Of a stretch of 64,000 nt of DNA, positions 37,608 to 44,045 are shown piece after piece. The notes beneath the pieces were generated by a model. That model was not told where the DNA came from. It saw only the letters and a list, made by a program, of their open reading frames with translations, and searched no databases. Origin of the DNA: an uncultured Aquimarina sp. (lineage in GTDB: Bacteria; Bacteroidota; Bacteroidia; Flavobacteriales; Flavobacteriaceae); assembly GCA_947496355.1 (NCBI GenBank), contig CANMCO010000006.1:292003-356002 (forward strand), written 5' to 3'. Each line of letters opens with the position of its first letter. Position 1 is the first letter of the stretch. The position numbers and the translations under genes are program-made.

Positions 37608-38738
37608 ATGAGAAAATTAAATCTATTATTCCTAGCTATTTCAGCAATAGTTTTCAGTAGTTGTAATGATAAATATCCAGAATTACAAGATGGTATTTAT
37701 GCAGAAATCGTAACCAATAAAGGTACAGCTGTTGCTGAACTTTATTACGACCTTACGCCAATGACCGTGGCAAATTTTGTATCTCTTGCAGAGGGAACAA
37801 ACTCAATGGTAGACAGTACTTACAAAGGTAAAAAATACTACAACGGTATTGTTTTTCACAGGGTGATTAAAGACTTTATGATTCAAACTGGTGATCCTTT
37901 AGGTACTGGTACAGGTGACCCTGGTTATAAATTTCCTGACGAAATTGTAGATTCACTTACTCACAAGTCTAAAGGAATTTTATCTATGGCCAATTCTGGC
38001 CCAGCTACTAATGGTAGTCAATTCTTTATTACACTAAAAGAAACTCCTTGGTTAAACGGTAAGCATACAATTTTTGGAGAAATTGTGGTAGGACAAGATA
38101 TCGTAGATAGTATTGGTACCACAAAAACTGGTCCTAGAGACAAACCCGAAAGTGAAATAAAAATGCTAGAAGTAAACATTATTCGTAAAGGATCAGATGC
38201 AAAAGCTTTTGATACAGATAAGGCGTTTACTGAAAAACTTAAAGTTATTGAAGAAGAAAAGGCAGAAAAGGAACGTCTTGTAAAAGAAAGAGGTGAGAAA
38301 GTTTCTGCTAAATATGCGGAACAAAAAGAAAAGGCTACAAAATTAGATAGTGGATTGGAAATTCTTTTCCTTAATAAAGGTACAGGTGAAAAACTTAAGT
38401 TTGGTGATAACATATTAGTAAACTATCAAGGTTATCTATCTGACGGTCGAATGTTTGACACTACTTTTGAAGATTTAGCAAAGGAATTTGAAGTATACGA
38501 TCAAAGAAGACCTTATAAGCCAATGCCAATGCCTTATTCTCCAGATGCGAAAATGATTCCTGGTTTTAAGGAAGGGGCTTTACAAATGAAAAATGTTGGA
38601 GATAAAGCTATATTATTCATTCCTTCACATTTAGGTTATGGAGAAAGAGGAGCAGGAAGAGTAATTCCACCAAACACAGATCTAATCTTTGAATTAGAGA
38701 TTATGGGTATTCAACCTAAAGAAGCTGCTCAAAAATAG
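37608..38738 (+). CDS. Lipoprotein with fused cyclophilin and FKBP peptidyl-prolyl isomerase domains
   Basis: A 376-residue lipoprotein (MRKLNLLFLAISAIVFSSC, Cys19). Residues about 28-195 are a cyclophilin domain (FHRVIKDFMIQTGDP, NGSQFFITL, LNGKHTIFG), a charged helical linker covers about 200-245, and the C-terminal 130 residues are an FKBP domain (NILVNYQGYLSDGRMFDTTFED, MIPGFKEGALQMKNVGDKAILFIP, LGYGERGAGRVIPPNTDLIFELE). The active-site residues of both families look intact. It ends the nrnA-gldI-PPIase group and is followed by a strong terminator. Confidence 0.93.
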   Translation: MRKLNLLFLAISAIVFSSCNDKYPELQDGIYAEIVTNKGTAVAELYYDLTPMTVANFVSLAEGTNSMVDSTYKGKKYYNGIVFHRVIKDFMIQTGDPLGTGTGDPGYKFPDEIVDSLTHKSKGILSMANSGPATNGSQFFITLKETPWLNGKHTIFGEIVVGQDIVDSIGTTKTGPRDKPESEIKMLEVNIIRKGSDAKAFDTDKAFTEKLKVIEEEKAEKERLVKERGEKVSAKYAEQKEKATKLDSGLEILFLNKGTGEKLKFGDNILVNYQGYLSDGRMFDTTFEDLAKEFEVYDQRRPYKPMPMPYSPDAKMIPGFKEGALQMKNVGDKAILFIPSHLGYGERGAGRVIPPNTDLIFELEIMGIQPKEAAQK

Positions 38739-38760
38739 TAGTAAAAAATGATATCAATAA

Positions 38761-38795
38761 AAAACATCCTGATATGATCAGGATGTTTTTTGTTT
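38761..38795 (+). terminator. Terminator after the PPIase gene
   Basis: A perfect 13-bp stem (38761-38773 with 38777-38789, core CATCCTGAT/ATCAGGATG), a 3-nt loop and a T run. It closes the nrnA-gldI-PPIase transcript. Confidence 0.9.
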
Positions 38796-39047
38796 TTATA
38801 ATCTATTTGCACAAGTATTTTAAAGTTTATGTGACAATTTTAATGATTGGGATACTAATACTATACAACTATAAAATTATGTAGCCATGAACAAGAGCAA
38901 AAAACACCAAACTTTAAAAAGTAAACTAGTACAATTTTATAACTGTGAGGTAAGATTTTTTAATGCAATTTTGGGTATAAAATAATTGGCTACTAACAAT
39001 CTATCAATACTATTTACAGGCTAGTCATGGTGAGTTGGTAATGCATT
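38796..39047. other. Non-coding gap with a possible cassette-boundary sequence
   Basis: No convincing gene is seen here. A 32-codon reading frame from ATG 38887 to 38985 has no family features. On the minus strand, just downstream of the DUF6265 remnant, TTGTTAGTAGCCAATTATT resembles the GTTnnnA...AATT endings found at the other gene boundaries of the 39-41 kb patch. The rest is AT-rich sequence without recognised structure. Confidence 0.4.
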
Positions 39048-39335
39048 TTAATCCAATTGCTTCATCAATTTATAAGAAAAGCCTTTATCTTTTTCTCCTA
39101 AAACCGAAACATACAATTCATTGCTATTTAGAATTTTGTATTGGATCTTTTTAGGAAAATCATGTTGCGGGTTTTCAAAGGAAAATAGATTTTTTTCCAA
39201 TGATTTTAATGTAAAAGGTATCCCTTTACCATCGTTTTGATTAAACACCGTAGGCATATACATTATTTGATCACCTACTAATACCACTTCTATGTTCTCG
39301 GAAACAAATTTTTGTCCATTCTTAATTTTGTATGA
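39048..39335 (-). pseudogene. C-terminal remnant of a DUF6265-family protein
   Basis: The open frame (from a stop at 39336-39338) encodes a stretch that looks like the last half of a DUF6265 protein: MPTVFNQNDGKGIPFTLK, FENPQHDFPKKIQY and VLGEKDKGFSYK, with the conserved FENPxHDFPxxIxY core. Full-length members are about 150-170 residues with a signal peptide and a GTW-type opening; neither is present, and the upstream sequence has no continuation in any frame that I can see. No start codon with family support exists, so this is called a 5'-truncated remnant. Confidence 0.7.
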
Positions 39336-39667
39336 TTAATTGAGTGTGACAAACAATAATGATTTCCTTGCAGAACTAAGATAGCAAATTGTGTGTGAAA
39401 TCATATTGAGAATTTGGTGATCAAACAAAACTTCTTTTTTGCTGTGTCACCACTAGAGATAGCCGGATATAACTAGTAAATATTAAAACAATTAGTGAAT
39501 TCATTTTCAAATCTAAATGTTTTTTTGTTATTGATTATTACTGTTAACGGCCTCAGCTATGATTTCGTTGTGGAATCATTAATAGGATTATTCAGCAGTA
39601 AAAATCAGCGGTATTTTATAAATTAAATTTTGTATTAATGCTCTGCCAGAATGAACAATAGTAATTG
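39336..39667. other. Non-coding element between the DUF6265 remnant and the DUF4386 gene
   Basis: No gene is seen. The plus-strand segment 39524-39549 (TTTGTTATTGATTATTAC, then TGTTAACG) closely resembles 40398-40421, which lies at the equivalent place beyond the DUF4386 gene. A small inverted repeat, ATGATT...AATCAT, sits within 39558-39581. A shared TCAGCTA heptamer links the two ends of the gap in opposite orientation. The layout resembles an attC-like recombination element, but more weakly than the neighbour at 40416-40585. Confidence 0.4.
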
Positions 39668-40354
39668 TTAGCTGATGTTTTTCTTACTGTCTTTGTAGAT
39701 CCATTTCTTAATGTTAACGCCCATTATTAATAGCCACAACATCAATATTAATTCAGAAATGTGAGTAATGATTAGTACAGGATTTGTCCATAGAGTTGCT
39801 TCTGTTCCCGGAAATAGAAAACCTTGCATAAAATTTATTAAGTACCCAAAACAACCAATCATCAGAAAGATTCCTAATATTTTTGGAAGATAACTAGATT
39901 TAAATACAAGATACCCCAAAGGAAGTAGCCATAGGCCGAAAAAAATCGAAACAATAAATCCGCCATTCTTGTATAAATGAAGATAAAATATCATTTGTTC
40001 TTGCATTTGTTCTTTGGCAGAAATTAATACGGCAAATAGATTTAGTTGATTCATCAAAAATATTGGAACTGGTAATAAGGCCAAAATCAACATTAAAGTA
40101 GCATAATTTTTACAGACGGGTCTTAATAATTTATATAAGAGGAAAGCATAAAAGACAAAAACAGTTTCCATAATCAAACCACTAACAAAACTTAAACGAA
40201 ACAATGATTCAGATGAAAGAATATTGTTCGTGGTTTCTGCGGCATTGTCAAAATTTAAAAGTTTCGTGTTAACGGAATGGGCAAAAGAACCAGTTACTAA
40301 TACAATAATTCCAATTAAGCCTGTAAATCGTGCAGTTTTTTTAGGTAATTTCAT
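39668..40354 (-). CDS. DUF4386-family membrane protein
   Basis: A 228-residue integral membrane protein with about six hydrophobic helices, starting KTARFTGLIGIIVLVTGSFAHSVNTKL and containing LLYKLLRPVCKNYATLM, NGGFIVSIFFGLWLLPLGYLVFKS split over two helices, and LPKILGIFLMIGCFGYL, all typical of DUF4386. The role is unknown. It is the only intact gene in an otherwise degenerate patch and is flanked on both sides by similar non-coding elements, suggesting arrival as a mobile cassette-like unit. Confidence 0.85.
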   Translation of the reverse strand: MKLPKKTARFTGLIGIIVLVTGSFAHSVNTKLLNFDNAAETTNNILSSESLFRLSFVSGLIMETVFVFYAFLLYKLLRPVCKNYATLMLILALLPVPIFLMNQLNLFAVLISAKEQMQEQMIFYLHLYKNGGFIVSIFFGLWLLPLGYLVFKSSYLPKILGIFLMIGCFGYLINFMQGFLFPGTEATLWTNPVLIITHISELILMLWLLIMGVNIKKWIYKDSKKNIS

Positions 40355-40397
40355 TTCAGTTGGTTAAATAGTACTTAAAAGACGATTTAGCCCTTGA

Positions 40398-40585
40398 TTT
40401 GTTACTTAATTATTACCAACGCTAAATATATGAATCGGAGCAAGGCAAACATACCTGAACCAATCGATCTATCTGCGTGTTTTTATTTCTTGTTTAATTT
40501 ATAAAAATCTAGCGCCTTCGCAAAAAGGAAATGACCTTTCGATTTAGCACTAAACTTTGCTCTGATTTCATATATGATGTTTAAC
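40398..40585. repeat. Non-coding element with long imperfect inverted repeat (attC-like)
   Basis: The arms ATATATGAATCGGAGCAA (40426-40443) and TTGCTCTGATTTCATATAT (40557-40575) are complementary apart from one mismatch and a one-base insertion, and enclose about 110 bases of non-coding DNA. The outer ends are GTTGGTA and GTTAAAC when read on the minus strand, partial matches to integron attC core sites. The outer left flank (40398-40421) matches 39524-39549. The whole lies between a broken gene and the DUF4386 gene. Confidence 0.55.
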
Positions 40586-40589
40586 CAGT

Positions 40590-41078
40590 TTATTTTTCGT
40601 TTTCATTACTGTAAATCAGCACATATTTTAGTCGATCAGCGATAACTATTGAATCCTTTGAAAAATATAAAATCTTTTTTTTAACTGGTTTTTGATAATA
40701 AAAACCATCTTTCCTATTTTTAACTGTTTTAAGTTTTTTGGCAATTTCAATATATTTATCATCAGGAGCAATTTTTAATTCCAAATTGATTTCGTTATTT
40801 TTTTTATCAAAATACCAAGTTCCATATGAAGTACTTAATGGATTAAAACTTTTATAAGTTCAGTCTTTTTTTAAAATATAACTATCTCTGTTTACTTTTT
40901 CAACACCTCTATTTTGACCAAACCTAGTCAAAGGAATTTCAGTCAGCTTGCTTCCTTTTTCATCTTGCAATTCTATAAATGTCCATTCTCCAATTAAATT
41001 TTCCTGAGTAAGTTCTTGAGAAGATATAAAATTGATAGACATCCAAAAAACTGATAGAATAGAAAGTGTTTTTTTCAT
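40590..41078 (-). pseudogene. Exported protein gene interrupted by one in-frame TGA
   Basis: Two reading frames, 41078-40860 and 40859-40590, are in the same frame and are separated only by a TGA at 40860-40862 (codon 73). Read through, they give one 162-codon protein: signal peptide (LSILSVFWMSINFISSQE), a lipocalin-like opening (NLIGEWTFIELQDEKGSKL), YGTWYFDKKNNEINLELKI just after the stop, and a C-terminal IVIADRLKYVLIY. The region after the stop keeps coding character, so the mutation is recent or a sequencing error. Function unknown. Confidence 0.75.
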
Positions 41079-41263
41079 ATTAAGTGTAATTGCTTATAAC
41101 TCATGTACATAATTACTAAGGTAATTATGTATTACAAATATCAAAAGTATGGGCACAAAAGGCAAGTATACTTTATGGTTTTGTAATCTTTAGTCTTTTT
41201 TCTATAGTTTTAGGTATAAAAACATAGTGGTCGAGAATTAATAACTGGCATCTAATCATAAAA

Positions 41264-41294
41264 AAGCCCCAGCGGTTTACAATTTCTGGGGCTT
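41264..41294 (-). terminator. Terminator after pepD
   Basis: Stem AAGCCCCAG (41264-41272) with CTGGGGCTT (41286-41294) and a 13-nt loop; read on the minus strand it is followed by five T residues. It lies ten bases downstream of the pepD stop. Confidence 0.88.
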
Positions 41295-41303
41295 ATATTT
41301 CTT

Positions 41304-42764
41304 CTATTTTTTAGGTATCTCTTTCAAAATTTCAAGTACGAAGTTCCAATATTTTTGTGCAGAGGATATGCTCGCACGCTCATCTGGTGAGTGTGCTCCT
41401 AAAATTGTTGGTCCAAAAGAGATCATATCCATATCCGGATAATTTTGCCCGAGGATCCCGCATTCTAGACCTGCATGACAGGCAGCCACATGGGCTTTTT
41501 CTCCGTTTAATTTTTGGTACAATTCATCTAGAACCTTTAAAACAGGAGAGTCCATATTTGGTGCCCAACCTGGGTAATCTCCACTAGTCGTTACTTCGCA
41601 TCCAATAAGCTCAAAAGTAGCTCTAAGTTTATTAACCAAATCCATCTTAGAGGATTCAACACTACTCCTGGTCAAACATTCAATAGTAATCTCCCCTTTT
41701 CCTATAGTTACTTTGGCAATATTATTAGAAGTTTCCACCAAATCAGGAATAGACGCACTCATAATATATACGCCATTATGCGCCGCATATAAGGCCTTTA
41801 AAAGACCTTCTTGTACACCTAGTTCTATCACATTTTTAGGTAAATTTGTAGTATTCACTTCAATTTGCAGATCGGCTTCCATTACAGAAAGTTCATGCTT
41901 GATGGTTTTAGACAATTCTGCAATCTCAAATTCAAAAGCCTCAGCATGAATAGTATCTACCACAACTGTAGCAAAACTTTCTCTAGGGATTGCATTACGC
42001 AAACTTCCTCCTTTGATTTCGTTTACTTGTAGTCCAAAATTTTCGAACCCATCAAACAATAACCTATTCATAATCTTATTGGCATTACCCAAGCCCTTAT
42101 GAATATCCATACCTGAGTGACCACCATTAAGTCCTGTCACAGAAATTGTATACGCCGCTTTACCGTCAGAAACTGGTTCTTCTTTGTAACTTCTTTTTGC
42201 CGTAACATCGATTCCACCGGCACATCCTACTCCTATTTCATCATCTTCTTCAGTATCAAGATTTAATAATATATCTCCTTGCAACCAGCCTCCTTCTAAT
42301 CCCATAGCTCCGGTCATTCCGGTTTCTTCATCAATAGTAAATAGCGCTTCAATAGCAGGATGTTGGATATCTTTGGCTTCAAGAATTGCCATGATTGTTG
42401 CTACACCCAACCCATTATCTGCTCCTAATGTGGTCCCTTTAGCTCGTACCCAATCTCCATCAACATACATTTCTATTCCCTGGGTATCAAAATCAAAGTT
42501 GGTATCTGCATTTTTTTGATGTACCATATCCAAATGAGATTGCATAACCACAGTTTTACGGCCTTCCATCCCAGGTGTTGCAGGTTTTCTAATTAAAACA
42601 TTACCTACCTTATCTATTTCCGTATTGAGCCCTAAAGATTCGCCAAATTCCTTCATAAATGCTATAACGCGTTCTTCTTTTTTTGAAGGTCGTGGTACTG
42701 CATTAAGATCTGCAAACTTATTCCAAAGTGCTTTGGGTTCAAGATTTCTTATTTCTGAATTCAT
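41304..42764 (-). CDS. pepD: Aminoacyl-histidine dipeptidase (M20 family)
   Basis: Cytosolic two-zinc dipeptidase that hydrolyses X-His dipeptides such as carnosine. The 486-residue length is normal. Metal ligands and catalytic residues are visible in VMQSHLDMVHQK (His, catalytic Asp), TLGADNGLGVA (bridging Asp), TIDEETGMTGAMGL (catalytic Glu and ligand Glu), NLDTEEDDE and, near the end, GAHSPDERASI (ligand His). The lid domain contains GGHSGMDIHKG. A good promoter precedes it and a terminator follows, so it is a single-gene unit. Confidence 0.95.
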   Translation of the reverse strand: MNSEIRNLEPKALWNKFADLNAVPRPSKKEERVIAFMKEFGESLGLNTEIDKVGNVLIRKPATPGMEGRKTVVMQSHLDMVHQKNADTNFDFDTQGIEMYVDGDWVRAKGTTLGADNGLGVATIMAILEAKDIQHPAIEALFTIDEETGMTGAMGLEGGWLQGDILLNLDTEEDDEIGVGCAGGIDVTAKRSYKEEPVSDGKAAYTISVTGLNGGHSGMDIHKGLGNANKIMNRLLFDGFENFGLQVNEIKGGSLRNAIPRESFATVVVDTIHAEAFEFEIAELSKTIKHELSVMEADLQIEVNTTNLPKNVIELGVQEGLLKALYAAHNGVYIMSASIPDLVETSNNIAKVTIGKGEITIECLTRSSVESSKMDLVNKLRATFELIGCEVTTSGDYPGWAPNMDSPVLKVLDELYQKLNGEKAHVAACHAGLECGILGQNYPDMDMISFGPTILGAHSPDERASISSAQKYWNFVLEILKEIPKK

Positions 42765-42783
42765 ATTGTGTATTGTATTTTCG

Positions 42784-42817
42784 CAAATGTACTATATTAT
42801 GATAACCTTAAATCAAA
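42784..42817 (-). promoter_or_regulatory. Predicted housekeeping promoter of pepD
   Basis: On the minus strand TTTG (42814-42817), 22 nt, TACATTTG (42784-42791), about 20 bases before the pepD ATG. A -7 box for the divergent DUF3810 gene (TAGTTTTG, 42835-42842, plus strand) is nearby. Confidence 0.55.
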
Positions 42818-42865
42818 TGAAATATTAAATGTTGTAGTTTTGTCAATGAAAATTATATTTGTTTC

Positions 42866-43945
42866 ATGCAATCCAAAACAAAGCTATTTCTTACCCTATT
42901 ATTACCAGTTCAAATTATCCTGATCAAGATTATTTCTTTTTTTCCAGGTTTTGTTGAGCATTTCTATAGCAATGGTATTTTTTTATTTACCTCCAAAATT
43001 CTTCGCTATGTATTTGGATGGATCCCTTTTTCTTTTGGAGACATTTTGTATTCTGTTTTAATCATTATGGCAATACGATTTTTGTTTAAAAGAGTATTTC
43101 GAAAAAAGATCGCCTGGAAAGAAGTATTACTCGATACCGGAGCCACTTTATCAATCGTTTATGCCTGTTTTCATATATTGTGGGGAATGAATTATTACAG
43201 GTTACCGTTGCATGAAATCTTAAAGATTGATGATCAATATACTGAAAAAGAACTTATTAAAGTCTCTGAAACACTAATAGCTCAAGCTAATTTTTTACAC
43301 TCAAAATTAGAGTCAAATGATTCGTTATCTATAAAAATACCCTATTCAAAGGAGGAAATATTTCAAAAGACCGTTCCTGCATATGATCGATTAAATGGTA
43401 TTTTTCCTGAATTAAACTATCATCCAAAGAGCATTAAGAAATCAATTTTGAGTTTACCTCTTACCTATATGGGGTTTAGTGGGTATTTGAATCCTATTAC
43501 AAATGAAGCACAGGTAAACGGCCTAATACTTAATTATAAAGCGCCTACTACCAGTTGTCATGAGGAAGCACATCAATTAGGGTTTGCTAAAGAAAATGAA
43601 GCTAATTTTATCGCTGCACTTACAACGATGAAGTATAATGACTTATATTTTAATTATAGCGGTACGACCTTTGCATTAAAATTTTGTCTTAACGATTTGT
43701 ATCTTCGTAATGAAGAAAAAGCAATTTGTCTTATAGAAGAATTAAGACCCGGTATCAGAAAAAATTATCGTGAGGTAAACGAATTTTGGGAATCTTATGA
43801 AAACCCTTTAGAACCTATTTTTAAGGGTACATACGATAGTTACCTCAAAGCCAATAATCAACCAGATGGTATTGAAACCTACAGTTACGTAGTGGCATTA
43901 TTGGTAAACTATTATAAAGTAAACCCTATTGCGCACAAGAAGTAA
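42866..43945 (+). CDS. DUF3810-family membrane protein with HExxH motif
   Basis: A 359-residue protein: three transmembrane segments in the first 110 residues, then a soluble domain. The motif SCHEEAHQLGFAKENEANF contains HEEAH, the HExxH zinc-peptidase signature, with a Glu ten to twelve residues on that could be the third ligand, so DUF3810 is plausibly a membrane metallopeptidase; activity has not been established as far as I know. A plus-strand -7 box (TAGTTTTG) lies 23 bases upstream of the start. Confidence 0.85.
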   Translation: MQSKTKLFLTLLLPVQIILIKIISFFPGFVEHFYSNGIFLFTSKILRYVFGWIPFSFGDILYSVLIIMAIRFLFKRVFRKKIAWKEVLLDTGATLSIVYACFHILWGMNYYRLPLHEILKIDDQYTEKELIKVSETLIAQANFLHSKLESNDSLSIKIPYSKEEIFQKTVPAYDRLNGIFPELNYHPKSIKKSILSLPLTYMGFSGYLNPITNEAQVNGLILNYKAPTTSCHEEAHQLGFAKENEANFIAALTTMKYNDLYFNYSGTTFALKFCLNDLYLRNEEKAICLIEELRPGIRKNYREVNEFWESYENPLEPIFKGTYDSYLKANNQPDGIETYSYVVALLVNYYKVNPIAHKK

Positions 43946-44045
43946 TGCAAATACCATTACTGTTGTTAAATAATTGCTAATTACAAAGCTAATTTTACTT
44001 CAACTGCTATCTTTAAAATCAATTCAAACACTTTACACAATTTTT

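Noticed and set aside
38887..38985. Small 32-codon open frame
   Set aside because: Too short, without ribosome-binding, family or composition support; kept only as a remark on the gap.
42880..42900. Minus-strand TAGGGTAA inside the DUF3810 gene as a further ECF promoter
   Set aside because: The GGT part of the element is missing and no CGTT follows at 13 nt; it lies inside a coding region.
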